From Agarophyton chilense (taxonomy: Eukaryota > Rhodophyta > Florideophyceae > Gracilariales > Gracilariaceae), in assembly GCA_030374765.1 (NCBI GenBank), contig JARGXX010000100.1, positions 186,001 through 250,000 on the forward strand: 64,000 bases of DNA, read 5' to 3'. Shown in pieces: positions 40,674 to 52,400 of the stretch. Every line of letters starts with the position of its first letter. Position 1 is the first letter of the stretch. The notes beneath the pieces were generated by a model. It was not told where the DNA came from. It saw only the letters and a program-made list of their open reading frames with translations, and did not search any database. The translations under genes and the position numbers were made by a program.

Positions 40674-41583
40674 GATGGGTTACGAAGAATGACGAATGCA
40701 GAAACGGAAGAGGTGGGCGGATTGCGAGGGTCACCCATATTAGTTTTTCAACTAGTGACCTGACTCGTGCTATAGTTCGTTGGGTGTATGTGACAAGATC
40801 ACCGGCAATGCATGTGTAGCAGCCAAGCTTGATGGGGTCCGGATAAATCGTGTTAGTGGGAAAGTCCCAGACCCACCCGATGACTGGCAGCTGTGTGACA
40901 ACTATTGTGTTTATCGTGCTCTCCTCGGGAGGTTTATGGCGCAAACCATTGCGTAGAAAGGATGTGTCGCACTCTTGCTTGAAAACTATGGGGTATACGC
41001 GTGGCCAGTTTATTTGTACTGCATTTACATCGTCCAGAATGTGTAGGATGAAAAGATTCTTTTCCTGAATGACGACAGGACCCCCTCGACCTGGGGGAGT
41101 CTTGAATTGCAGTGTAGATTTTTGAGAAGCTGGTATTTGAGCGCAAGGCGCATAGTATGCATCAATGACACAAAAGTGTGCAAGGCTGTTGACTACGGCG
41201 GCGCTCCATTTGAACCCCATAGACATAGTCGCTTGAAGTGGGCGAATAGGGTCTTCGGGAAGGATTTCACAACTGCATGTGTTACGTGTCGAGATTTGCG
41301 TTGTCAGATCTAGATCTCCAAAGCGGATGGACTGTATTGGGAGAAGATCCGAGAGGGTATCGGGAATTTGGATGCTATGAAATATATTGCTGACATCAAA
41401 GAAGAATCCAGCCTTCTGAAAGGTAGATGGTTTGCGAGTAATGGAGAAAAAATCAGGTATGGAAAGGTCGATGTAAGGGGAATCCTGCATCAGGCGAACA
41501 ATAGCATGAGCAACCTGTGTGCAAGAACGGAATAGGTGGGACATTCCTGTCGAACAGCCAAAAAAACTCCTCTCCTGCACCAT
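40576..41583 (-). pseudogene. DIRS-like reverse transcriptase (right arm)
   Basis: Protein identical to the left copy over 335 residues (FDVSNIFHSI, HILDDVNAV). Because the same lesions are shared, the element was already dead when the arms formed or were last made alike. Confidence 0.65.
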
Positions 41584-41633
41584 GTGCCAGGTAATGCTAC
41601 AGCAAATGCACCCTCCTGTCCTATACGACTCCC

Positions 41634-42833
41634 CTAGTGGGAATTGATTGTCATCCGTCCGGTTTGTAATGTGTCGTGCAAATGCACTGACACTGAAGGT
41701 TTCATCGTGCTACTGTAAAGAGCAGCCAGCAAATGCATTTGTTTGCATTCAACCTCCCTCTGGTGATACGAAGGCAAAAGGGAAGGATGAAGAGGGCGCA
41801 GCTTCCCGGAGTCGTTTAAAGTTTGATAGAAATCTTCACCCGCGGGTTTTGGAATTGGTACTCCACCAATTTCCGTAACGACACTTTTACGTGTTGTCGA
41901 GACTGACAAGAATGTCTGTTCATGACCACCTAGTGTGGTAGAAAAGTTTGGGGTCGTAGACGAAGGAACAGCTTTAAGACTGTCGTTCTCGACTTGCACG
42001 TCTTCATAAAGCTCTTCATAACACTGCGATCGCCAAGCAAAAGCGACAGAGAGTAGTTTGTGTTTGTTTTCTTCATCATAACGGAGTTCCGTAAGCCCTT
42101 CTTGGGACTCCTGCGCAGCTTTAATAATCGATGCAAGTCGAGGAAGGTCAGCATGGACCATTTCAACAATCTGTGGGAGAGGGGATTCTGTTCATAACGT
42201 CAAAACATCAGCTGGGGTAAGATCGGAAACGTCTTTCGAAGCAATGACCTCATTGGCCACCATATCATGAGGGTCCAAAACGGCTTCCAAAAGGTTTGAG
42301 TTGTCAAAAGGAATAGTTTTCGTGATATTTGTGGACGCTGCTGCGAAAATAGAAAGAAGTTGAGCTTTTGAAAGGCGCATTGTGTCTGGCGCAGGGTGTT
42401 TTGGAAGATCTGTAGGAAGGATAGCCAATGACGGCTTTGCACGAACAGAACAGGCAACGCTTGGCGCGCGCAGTGGTGCGCGCTTTGTCTTAGAAATGCC
42501 AACTGGGCGCATGGATCGCGTAGCACGCGACGTACATTTGGATCGCTTGACAGCTTGTACTGAAGGTGATGGACTTTCAGGATGCCTCAGAACTGGTGGT
42601 GAGACATCCTGAACCGATTGGACTTCAGGGCGAGAAGAAGACTCTTGAATTTCCGGAGGACTTGTCATCAAAAATCCAGTCAGACAGAGGCGGGCTCTCT
42701 GATCCTTCCCTGGCGACGAAGAAGCTTCTTCTCTGTCGCTCGTGGGCTCGGCTGGGGGCAGTGGCTTCTCACGATAGTCATCGTCGAAAAAGAGTCCTTG
42801 CACACTTTTACAGCTATTCGCAGATCTGTTCAT
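41634..42833 (-). pseudogene. DIRS-like ORF1 (right arm)
   Basis: Same frame, same internal TGA and same residues as 11417-12616. The diverged direct repeat upstream lies at about 42818-43165. Confidence 0.55.
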
Positions 42834-43543
42834 ATTTGAAGAAAAGTTAGATAACTGCCCGATAAAGTCTTGTTTTGGGGCGCATGAGGCGTCTCGCGTC
42901 GAAGCGATATCAATTAAAGTACAAGAATTCTTTTGCTTACTTGATGAGTGCCATCAGCATGTACGACGCGGACCGATACTGTCGTTGAGGGAGAGCGCGT
43001 GTATCGCATATGGGAACACAATATGTCTCCACCACTGTGCTGCGCGTGTTATTGGGTAGATCGTTTCAAATTTGAAGAGTAGTTGAATCATTGCGGGATA
43101 AAGTTCTGCTTTGGGTGTGTGAGGCGTCTCGCGACGAAGTGTTAACAATTGATTGCTGGTAGCAGCCGTTTTTTGACGTTGAGAAACGGTACGCACGGGG
43201 CATATCGATCTGTGTCTATCAGCATTCCACGCGTGTTGAGGGCCATGTTGATGTGTTGCACGCGCCGGTATTTGAAAGCATGTGAGATTTGGCTAGTAAC
43301 GCAGTGAACTGTATGTGTCCCGCAACACGCAGTTGTGGCAGCGCGCACCGGAAACAAAAAGAATACTGTGAAGGCATGATTTGATGATCCCCCCCTGCGA
43401 AATACTGCCAAACTATAGTGCGTCACCACGTTGATTGGCGCCTGTTCCGTCAGCGACGTGCTCCACCAGATCTGGTGAGGGCGGGGTGGGGGCAGGGGTG
43501 GGGGAAGGGGCGCGACACAGGCGAGATACCGGTTTGAAGCAGG

Positions 43544-43550
43544 TATAAAA
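43544..43550 (+). promoter_or_regulatory. TATA box of the C2H2 gene (right arm)
   Basis: TATAAAA, beginning 63 nt before ATG 43607; identical context to the left arm. Confidence 0.65.
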
Positions 43551-43606
43551 GCGGGGTTCGCCGCTTGGGAGGCAGAAGAAGCAAAGCAGCAGCAGCGAAG
43601 AAGACC

Positions 43607-44353
43607 ATGTCCAACCCGACTACAGGCAGCAGCTCGAGCTCAGCGCACAGCGCATGGTACCCGTCGCTGGCGCCACCCCGTGCACTGGCTACTCTCGCAA
43701 TGGCGCCCCATGACGCGCGTGGTACGTCTGCTTCACAACCGCCATCGGACCTCATTCAGACGGCGCTGACCATCACGGGGCGAGGGTCATGCACGGGCGG
43801 CGGACGGGCGTGCTCAGCGTTGCAGCCAGCGTCGAAGCGGGTGAGATGCAGCAGAGAGGAGTTTAACGCGCACGAAAGGAGCTTCCATGGCGCGGACGCG
43901 GACGGACAGTACAGCTGCATCCAGTGCGGCACGTCCTACCGCTCCAGCCGCGCGCTGGGCGAGCACAACATCGTACGTGAATTCCCCTCCGCCCCAAGTC
44001 AGCGCCCTTCCGTGGCGCGCGTCCGTCCTAACCATCCCACCCCTCACCGCGTTCTCGGCGCGCAGAAGAAGCACCAGCGCGCGGGCAAGAGCGAGTGCGG
44101 CGCGTGCGGCGGGCTGTTCAGCAACGGGTCAGTGCTGAGGCGGCACGTGAAAACAGTGCACCTCAGGCAGCGACGGTGGGCATGCGAGACGTGCGGCAGC
44201 TCATTCGCGCAGAAGACGCACCTGCAGAAGCATTTGCGCACGGTGCACGGCCCCGCTGCGCGCTTGAAGTGTGCCCCCTGCGGGGCGCGCTTCAGCAGAA
44301 GGGCCGAGCTGCAGGCGCACGCGCGCGTCCGCCACGGCGGCTTGCCGTTGTGA
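43607..44353 (+). CDS. C2H2 zinc-finger protein (right arm)
   Basis: 248 residues, identical to the left-arm product from MSNPTTG to the stop. It has one degenerate and three canonical C2H2 fingers in the C-terminal half. With two identical copies, dosage is doubled or one copy is kept alike by gene conversion. Probably a nuclear nucleic-acid-binding protein; no closer family is recognised. A second possibility is that the gene arrived as part of a mobile unit. Confidence 0.85.
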   Translation: MSNPTTGSSSSSAHSAWYPSLAPPRALATLAMAPHDARGTSASQPPSDLIQTALTITGRGSCTGGGRACSALQPASKRVRCSREEFNAHERSFHGADADGQYSCIQCGTSYRSSRALGEHNIVREFPSAPSQRPSVARVRPNHPTPHRVLGAQKKHQRAGKSECGACGGLFSNGSVLRRHVKTVHLRQRRWACETCGSSFAQKTHLQKHLRTVHGPAARLKCAPCGARFSRRAELQAHARVRHGGLPL

Positions 44354-44743
44354 GCGGAGCGCGCTGAACACGTGGTCTGCGTGGAACGCGCTGGCCACGT
44401 GCGCGTCGCGCACACGTGGCGCGGCTGAGGCTGGAATGCGCGGTCGCCGATCTGAGTGTACGCGCGCAGGAGAGGCGCGGGGATCTCTTCTGGGAGAGTT
44501 GCGGTGCTTCGCGCGTTGTGGGTACTGGAGGGGCATCTTCGTGCGCCCCCGCACTGGAGCCGCCGCTCGGTGGGCGTGGAGGGGGAGGCGAGCGATGGGA
44601 GTGGCGTTGGGCGGGGCGGCTTGCTGCTGCGGCTGTTGTTTGAACGTCTGTCGACTGGGCGGGACGCGCTTTCCCGGCGTCTTTACTCGCTGCATGAATA
44701 ACATACTTGGGCCCAGTGGCGTGTTCGCGTTTACCAGTCCCCG

Positions 44744-45454
44744 CTACCAGAAACGCTGGTGGTTTGTTTGCTTTCCCACAGACCGCTTCAATGCTTCAAA
44801 CCGCGCGCATCGCTCGATCGTCGGCGCAAACGGCTGTGGCCACGAAAACTGCGGAAGCGGAAGCGGCATCGAAGTCACCCCGTCGCAACCGCCCGACGCG
44901 GCGCGCCCCTCCGCCAACGGGTCGAGTGCGCCGTGCACAAAGTTGCACGCAGCACCGTACGGACACGAGCCGCGTGCGGCAAAGTTGCGACAGGGCGCCG
45001 TCTTGAAGCGAGGCGGGCGGCGCGGGACGCGCAGCTCGTGCGCGCCGTGTGCGAATTGACAGCGCGCGCCGTAGCGACAGCTTTGGCGTTGCGTGTGCTG
45101 TCGACACAGCTCGGTCTTGTACAGCGCGTTGCGCCGCGGGGTCGGCGGTGACACCGGCGACAGCGATGGCGGCAGCGACGGCGACGGGCTGCGCGCGCGT
45201 GTGCGCGGAAGCCACGGCGGCAGCGACGGCGACGGGCCGCGCACGCGTGTGCGCGGCAGCCACGGCGGAACCGACGGCGACGGGCCGCGAGCGCGCGTGC
45301 GCGGCAGCGGCGGAGAGGCGCGCGGCGGCGCGCGCCACCGACGCGGCAGCGAGGCGGCTGAGACGGACGACGACAACGACGGCGACGGCGACGACGGCGA
45401 CGGCGACGCCGCCGCACGGAACGCGCGCGAAGAAGACGGCGCGAAAGCAGCCAT
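44744..45454 (-). CDS. tandem CCCH zinc-finger protein (right arm)
   Basis: 236 residues from the ATG at 45454. Two C-x8-C-x5-C-x3-H fingers separated by 18 residues, as in tristetraprolin. Compared with the left copy I see one residue change (Ala for Glu in the Ser/Pro-rich part) and one silent change. Both copies are open and have the same promoter, so both may be active. Confidence 0.85.
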   Translation of the reverse strand: MAAFAPSSSRAFRAAASPSPSSPSPSLSSSVSAASLPRRWRAPPRASPPLPRTRARGPSPSVPPWLPRTRVRGPSPSLPPWLPRTRARSPSPSLPPSLSPVSPPTPRRNALYKTELCRQHTQRQSCRYGARCQFAHGAHELRVPRRPPRFKTAPCRNFAARGSCPYGAACNFVHGALDPLAEGRAASGGCDGVTSMPLPLPQFSWPQPFAPTIERCARFEALKRSVGKQTNHQRFW

Positions 45455-45510
45455 GCCGTGTGCTGCCCCACCTCCCCGCTTCCGCCGCTGCCGTCGTCGC
45501 CCGCGCCGCA

Positions 45511-45517
45511 TTATATA
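45511..45517 (-). promoter_or_regulatory. TATA box of the CCCH gene (right arm)
   Basis: TATATAA on the minus strand, 63 nt before ATG 45454. Confidence 0.65.
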
Positions 45518-46267
45518 CGGCGACGGGCGCGCAACGTCGGCGCCGCCCGATCGGCCGCACGGCGACCGCCACGCGCGCGTGCCGCCCGCTTTTTGCGCTC
45601 CGCGCGCAGCGCTGACGTGTATTCCGGCGGGCGCGGTGGCGCGCAACGTCTGCGCAGCGCGCGCGCATTTGCGCGTGTTTCGGAGTGCCGCGCGCTGCGC
45701 GCGCGCGACGTGGTGCGTTGGGAACTGGCAGGCTTACATCTGCGCGGCTTACTGCGACGGGGAGCACGCCTTGGGGCGACGCCTTTGACGAGATGCAAGT
45801 CTGTGACGGCGCTGTTCTGCAAAAGCATGTTCTCAAAGAGTTCATTGTTTCCGTCTCTATCGTCTACTTTGTTTCTGAATTTCGCGAGCTATTGAAATGC
45901 GAGCAACGTTAACGGTGCTTCCACGCTGCCGCTGGTCGTCCGGGGAAAAGGGCACGCGGCATTGTTCCATTCTCTTGCAGTGCTCCGTATGCTATTCGTT
46001 GGAATCTTGACGCTTTTTTGCTTCCTGCTCAACAGAACGAAATTAAAATCCGAGGCCGGTTTGGAGAAAAGCCCGCTTAAAGTGCGACACTTTTGCATTC
46101 TAGCTAGCTCCAAGGGAAGCGGTTCTTGCTTTGTTCAAATACTCTGCATCACCACCTTGCACTCGCCTGTTCGCTCGGCCAAAAATGTCCCCATCGAGGG
46201 TCGGAATGAACAAGTGAAACGAGAGCCTCCTTGCAAGTGTGCAGTGCGGTTTTCCATAGCACTGCTT

Positions 46268-46311
46268 TTAAAAACAACTGACTGGGCCCATAACCATTAA
46301 AAACAACTGAC
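46268..46311 (-). repeat. initiator-tRNA primer-binding-site match between 15-bp direct repeats
   Basis: ttaaaaacaactgac occurs at 46268-46282 and 46297-46311. Between them, on the minus strand, is GGTTATGGGCCCAG (46282-46295), a full 14-nt match to the copia-type site. A TATAAAAG box lies at 46357-46364 upstream on the minus strand. It is the counterpart of 7887-7968. Confidence 0.5.
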
Positions 46312-47465
46312 CCAATCCGGCGCATCTCTGCTGGTCTTCTCTAGCTAGATCATATCTTTTATAAGAGGATCGCGCCGGATAACGAAGGTGGTTAGCCCAC
46401 GGGTGGTTGAGGTAGAGAGTTTGGTGGACCGAAAACAAGAAACAATTTACGCTCGCCGCTTGATCTGGTATCGCGCAGACCGCGAGAATCAAGAATTGAA
46501 TCCTGCTCGGTAGCGGTTTAAGGGTGGTCGCAACACTCTGGCCAGACCCAGATTTATCCTGATCGCTAGGTCTAACTGCTTAAGTGCAAGTTGTGTTCAC
46601 CCTCCAGCATTGCGGGCAAAACAGATCTATGAAATTCCTAAAACATCAAGCAGTCTGTAGAGGTGCGCACAGAACAATAAAATGTTGTTCACACAGAACA
46701 ACATTTCTTATCCTGCACCATATCTACATTGCTCTAGTCGCTCCTGCAGAACACTCAGAGACATGTATCAAGATGTGAAATCTAATCAGGATTATCGCAG
46801 AAAGGAACAAAAATTAGGACTGCAAGTGGAGTGAGAAGGATTCCCTGACGCTGGACTCCAAACCTGGCAGCCCGTCAACTAGTTTGGTAAGGACGTTCTT
46901 GAGTTGCTTGGCATTTTCTTGAGAACACCGCGTAACAAAAACAACAAAACGAAGCGCTTAGAGTTTTGAATCATTCGTGAACTCCTAGAGAAAACTAAGA
47001 CTCATGGGGCAATGTAGCCACTTTTGCGCATTTTGATTTTCGACGCTTACTGCGGGAAGTCCCGCGGCGCAAGGTACACGAACTGGAATGCTATTCAAAC
47101 TGCGCATCAGTACAAGGGCCCGGCCCCTTGTTTTCGGACAGAAAACAATGACACCTTCGCGATATCGGCGAGTGTTAGGCTCCTAGCACACTGCATCGCT
47201 ATCTCGAGCGATGAAGATCGAGCGTGATACGTTTAAAAAGTCCGAAGAGGCCGCAAAAGTAAAATGAACAGAGAATGGAGTTGCCAGTCTTTCTCTCCTT
47301 TATTCATCCCAGTCTGCTATCGCTATTTCATGAGTTGCTACAGTTCAAGTGACTGCCATACCTCAGAAATCCATTGCTGCAAGGTTTAAGGTCTTGATGT
47401 AGGGAGTACACTTAGATCGCGGATAACTTGGTGAAGTGTAGACTTGAGTTCGTGTTGTGAGACGC
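46312..47465. other. non-coding flank within the right arm
   Basis: Counterpart of 6763-7950. It contains the perfect hairpin at 46680-46706 and no supported gene. Confidence 0.55.
46680..46706. other. perfect 11-bp hairpin (right arm)
   Basis: AAATGTTGTTC-acaca-GAACAACATTT, the complement of the left-arm hairpin. Confidence 0.75.
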
Positions 47466-47663
47466 AGTCTTTATTCTCCTATTCTTTTATAGTGCTCTAA
47501 AGCATTTCTACTTTGTTCTAGAATCACAGAATTTCTTCTAAGATAGTTTTTATAGTTTCTACAATAAATGTTCTATGGAAGCTTCTATATGCTTCTATAC
47601 AGTTCTAATTCATAGAGGAATTTCTGGTTGTTTCCTTAAGACCTTCCGAAGGTTTCTAGAATA
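47466..47663 (-). repeat. copia C 3' LTR (probably truncated)
   Basis: Starts TATTCTAGAAACC on the minus strand after the polypurine tract GTTGAGGGAGGG. It contains CACTATAAAAG and AATAAAG. It stops at the inverted-repeat edge without a normal LTR end. Confidence 0.65.
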
Positions 47664-47670
47664 CCCTCCC

Positions 47671-49107
47671 TCAACTTGATAACTGCCCTAGCCCAAGCGT
47701 ATTCATGAAATTCCAGTGCTTGATTCTGTTCAGTGACTTCGTAAAAATATCAGCTGCCATATCTTCTGTTCGCCAGTACTCAAGAACCAGCTCTTCATTG
47801 TGCAAGCATTCTTGAAGGTAAAAATATCTTATAGACATTTGTTTGGTCTTTCCATGACTGATTTGTTTTCAGATATGATAATTGTAGACTGATTGTCACC
47901 AAAGATTTTGAAAGGGATGATAATTTCAGATGTCAAATCATACAAATCCATTGTCCTTCTTTCACAGTCTCTGATAGAGCTATTAGTTTGGCTTCAGTGG
48001 ATGACGGAGCAACAGTATTCTACTTTTTGCTGCTCCATGATAGAAAGCATTTTCCGTAGTAAATCCCAAATCCAGAAATTAATTTTCGTTCTTCTGTATT
48101 TCCTTAACTTGCATCACTGTATAATGTTATTTTGGGTGTTTTGTCAATTCTATAGATCATAAAAGAATTCTTGGGTTTCTGGTCATACCTAAACGTTTGT
48201 TTTCAGGCTTGCAAAGGCTCCATCGAATGATGTTCAGAAAACTGGCTGAGTACTCCAATACCATTAGCCGAGTCTGGTCTTGTTCCCAACATCATGTACA
48301 CCAAAAAGCCGATAAGTTCTCAGTACGGGATGTTTTCAATATTCATTTCCTTATTATCTTTCTTTCGAAGAATTGTTTTTTCTTCCATGGGAGTGTTAAA
48401 TTCTTTTCGAAACTTCATATTAACTAGATTTAAAATCGCTCTAGAATAATTTAATTGTGCAAGTTTCATATGTCCTTCTTCTCGGCTGTAATCAATTTCA
48501 ATTCCCAAAACATGACGAATTTTTCTTAGGTCTTTTACTTCGAATGTTGAGCTAAGTTGACTTTTAACCATATCCAGAATACCCTCATGACATCATACTA
48601 TCACCAAATCATCTACATATAGTGTAATATAGATAATGTTGCTGTGAATATTTCCAATAAAATTCCAATGTTGGCATGGGATCTTTCAAAGTTAATATAG
48701 ACCAAACATTTTCTAATTACCTTTTATCATGCTCTTGGTGCCTGTTTCGGTCCATGAATTGATTTCTAAAGTTTTCGTACATGAGTTGGATTTTCGGCAT
48801 CAACATAATCTTTATGTTGGTACATAAAGAGTTCTTTTTCAATGATTCTGCTTAAGAAAGCAGTTTTCACATCCATTTGACATATCTGCATTTTTCTTTG
48901 TAATTCAACTTCCAGCATGATCTAAAGCGACGTTCTTCTCTCAAAAAATGGATATGTCTCGAAATGGTCAAGTCCGTATTTTTGTTGATACCCTCTGCAT
49001 ACCAGCCGAGTTTGGATATTCTGTCTTGATTTCTAGTCTTTGGCTTGACATCATATACCCATTTTGGAGAAATTATTCTAATTTCTGGCGATACTTGAAC
49101 CAGTTTC
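47671..49107 (-). pseudogene. copia C reverse transcriptase and RNase H
   Basis: Minus-strand pieces in several frames. Around 48880-49060 are traces of the RT fingers and motif A (QMDVKTAFLS). YVDDLVI (motif C) lies near 48600-48625. EVKDLRKIRHVLGIEI is in the open frame 48320-48571. RNase H shows FGDNQST near 47880 and IFTKSLNRIKH near 47720, before the stop and polypurine tract. Several frameshifts. Confidence 0.85.
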
Positions 49108-49403
49108 TATTAATATGACGACCGGTCATATCTGAATGACTTTGTAATTCTTGTTGTCGGGCTGCTTAATAATGCAACCTTCTGCTTGTCTTATTACTTC
49201 ACATGGCACCCGTTTATGTCTCTTGGGTGCTGCAGTTTGTATCTCTATGCTTCGTATGGATTGTTGTTTGCTACTTAAGACCTATCCGAGTCTTGATTGT
49301 AAAACAACGGGACAACGCGCTCTCGGCCGGCGTGTACTTTGTTCTACACCTTGTTTGTGTTATCGACGTGTATCGATTTCAGGTTACAGCCCAACTATTC
49401 TTA
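49108..49403 (+). repeat. copia B 5' LTR
   Basis: Contains a frame open from 49203 straight into gag. The LTR-coded part would be strongly hydrophobic (FVSLCFVWIVVCYL). The 3' LTR keeps the same frame open. No clear TATA box is seen. Confidence 0.92.
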
Positions 49404-49416
49404 GTTATGGGCCCAG
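49404..49416 (+). other. copia B primer-binding site containing the gag start codon
   Basis: GTTATGGGCCCAG follows the LTR directly. It is complementary to the anticodon arm of eukaryotic initiator tRNA-Met, the site type known from Drosophila copia. The ATG at 49407-49409 begins Gag (MGPAPQSN). Confidence 0.85.
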
Positions 49417-52400
49417 CGCCCCAGTCAAACCTGCCGTCAAGGCCTAAATTCTCTTGGGATGCAAGATCACCTCCTCGGACCGACGGCAAAGGTGACCAAG
49501 AAGAATTTCGCGATGCTGTTCGTTTATGGCAAATGTTCCACAATGCACTACCCGACTCTAACAGCAATAAAATTCCTACTACTCTTCAAGCTATTTGTCT
49601 AAAGTCTCAACTGTTCGGACGTGCCAAAGACCTTTGTTCTGTAATTACGGACCAGCAGTTGACTGCCGATGGAGCTGTACAACTGTTAGTTGGAAATGTC
49701 TATCAAACAGATTCCTTGACTGTTGTTAGTGAAGCATATCGTGCTTTCAACGCTCTCTGGAATACTCGTCGTGGAAACACTGAAAGTTTGAATAACTTTG
49801 AGTCTAGGTTCTCTGCACAGGTTGCAAAATTCAACTCCATTTCCACAACGACGAAGCTTCCGGAATGTATCACAGCTCTCATGCTGCTATCTAATTCTTC
49901 GATTGATGACTCACAGCGAGTATCAGTACTAGCAGCAGCTGCACCAGCTGCTGAGAACTTAAATGCACAGTCATCTAATGATGAATTCCTGAGTGCAATA
50001 ACATACCAGTCTGTATCGTCTGTCATCAAGCAGTGTGACAAGTCTGCACCTGCAATAGGTTCAATGGATGCCCTTACTGCTAGTTCTGCTGGAACTACGA
50101 GTCATGGGAAAGGGCGCTACAATGGAAACAATATTACAATGAAGTTTCCTTGTGACAAGTGTGGAAAGTATGGTCATTGGAAAAGGAACCATAAACCTGA
50201 TGGATCCTTACCATCACACGTGAAGTCGTTTGACGCACCTCAGAACGGAAACTCACGAAATGCTCGTGACGGATCTTCATCTACCTCGGCCTATGCATCT
50301 ACCGGTTTCGATAAGAGTAAGAAGAAAAGTGTTTCCTTTAACATGGCTACAGTTTCCGGATCTTCAGCATCATTGCCTGCACTAGCTCAACCTGGACCGT
50401 TAGTTGATGACGGAGCACCTTACTCGGCAATTGGACAGGTCGAAATGAACCTTCTCATCGGAAATGCTGGACTTCAGACCAATAGGAAGCTGGATAGAAT
50501 ACCTAAGGCCCTCAATGGTCACACACACTGGCAGTATGGTACAGGAAAACATGCCAGTCCAGCTCGTCGCATTTTAGGATCCACTGTGCTCACAGCAAAT
50601 TTTGACAGTGGACGTTCTGTCAACATAACACATCTAGTCCTTGAAGGCTCATCGCAGTGGGTAATTGGCAGAAATGTTACAAGGAAGGCCAACATAGAGC
50701 ACCTTGAAAGAAATGCTCTAGCATTTGTCATAGATGGAAATGTCCACCTTATCTCCATGGTTGACCACGAGTTCTTAAGCTATGTACCACTGGATAGTTT
50801 CATCGAAAAGGAAAAGGGTACATCAACTTTGTCATGTCTAAGTGCTGTAACTTTAGACAACATGCGATGGAAGGAACTTAAGAAGGTAATCGATAAAGTT
50901 CACAAGCATGTATGTGGACACGCAAGCTTTACGGATTATAAGCTTCTTTTGGAAAGGAACAACCTTTGGAATGAAACAATAGCCTCCTATGTTGCAAGAA
51001 CCATGGAAGAGTGCACAGCTTGTCGTTGCACTGCTGTACCGCAGCCTAATCGGAAGGTCTCGATCAGCTCTTTATCAAAGAGTTTCAACGAAGTCTTGTG
51101 CGTGGATCACTTCAATCTGGATGAAATTCTCCTCATGCACTGCATGTATCTCATTTCGAGATATTCAACGGCATACATTGTTTCTTCTACCAAGCTTTAT
51201 GATGCAGTACTTGGATTTGAGGCCAGTTGGGTCAGTCAGTTCTGGTATCCTGATTCAATTCAAGCGGATAAGGCTTTCCAAATGGGCGAGTTCAAAGCTT
51301 ACGCTGACAAGATGGGTATTCAGATTCGGTCAATTCCCCCTGGACGACACTCAAAGAACCCAATCGAGTCTAAACACAACATAATTCGCAGTATATATCT
51401 GCGACTGAAGGAAGCTGCTGGCTCAGAATTTGACTCTAAGCTTGCTGCACACAAGGCGGTTTCTATATCAAATGATTTGTATGGTAATGACACTATGTCT
51501 GCTTTCGAATTAGCAAAAGGTTTCACCAACCCCGTTGCTTCTAGACCCCAGGATTGTACTGTACCTGATGATGTTTTAGAAGCCCGTGAAAGGATGCAAG
51601 CTCGCCGTAAGTTAGCTCTTATTCTGCGATCAAAAGCAGTTCAAGAGTTACCTATTTCTGTTGGTGACCTTGTTGAGGTCTTCCAGAAGAAAGAGCACGC
51701 AAAGAGGGGCAAATGGTCAGTTGCTAAACCAATCCTATCTATCAATTACGATGCCCGCTCTGTCACTGTTCCTGGAAAGGCAGGACCCCAATTGTCTGTC
51801 GCTGTCGAAGACATTCGCCCTGCCATACCAAGTACGAGCCTTGCGCAATATGTGCAAGATGGTATTGACGAATTAGATGAGCTCCTTCACGAAAAATATT
51901 ATGGTGTCACGGATCATGATGTAAATGGCGCTGTAGAATCCTCTTATGAGGTTGAAGAACCTGTTGACGATGATTTTTCAACCGAGACCTCGAAGTCAGA
52001 ACCTGCACTTGGTGACAGAATCTCTGTTTTTTGGCCACTGGAAGGTCAGTTCTACGATGGTATCGTGCACTCTACAGCAGACGACGGACACCGAGAGATC
52101 CACTATGATGATGGTGACACAGAATGTCTAGATATGAGAAAGGAACATTGGAAATTTGCAAGTGCACTTCCTGCAAATGCTGGTAAAGTTTCAAGTGGTT
52201 TGGAGGTTACTAGTATTGAAAGCTCTGTGCTATCATCGATGCTAGACCACTTTGGTAACAAACCATTTCTCATTCACCAGGCACAAGGATTTCATCAGTT
52301 TCCTCTTGTCAATGCTTACAGAACGGAGGAGGAGACATTCCTGAAGACTGTGCGACCTCTGCCTAAGAGTAATGTTCCATCTGCGTCTAATATTATAAAC

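Larger units (their letters stand above)
39575..47465. repeat. inverted repeat, right arm (7.9 kb)
   Basis: Reverse complement of 6763-14675. The inner end starts at tgtta (39575-39579), the outer end is gacgc (47461-47465), directly followed by the copia C LTR. It carries the same genes in the same relative order. Confidence 0.95.
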
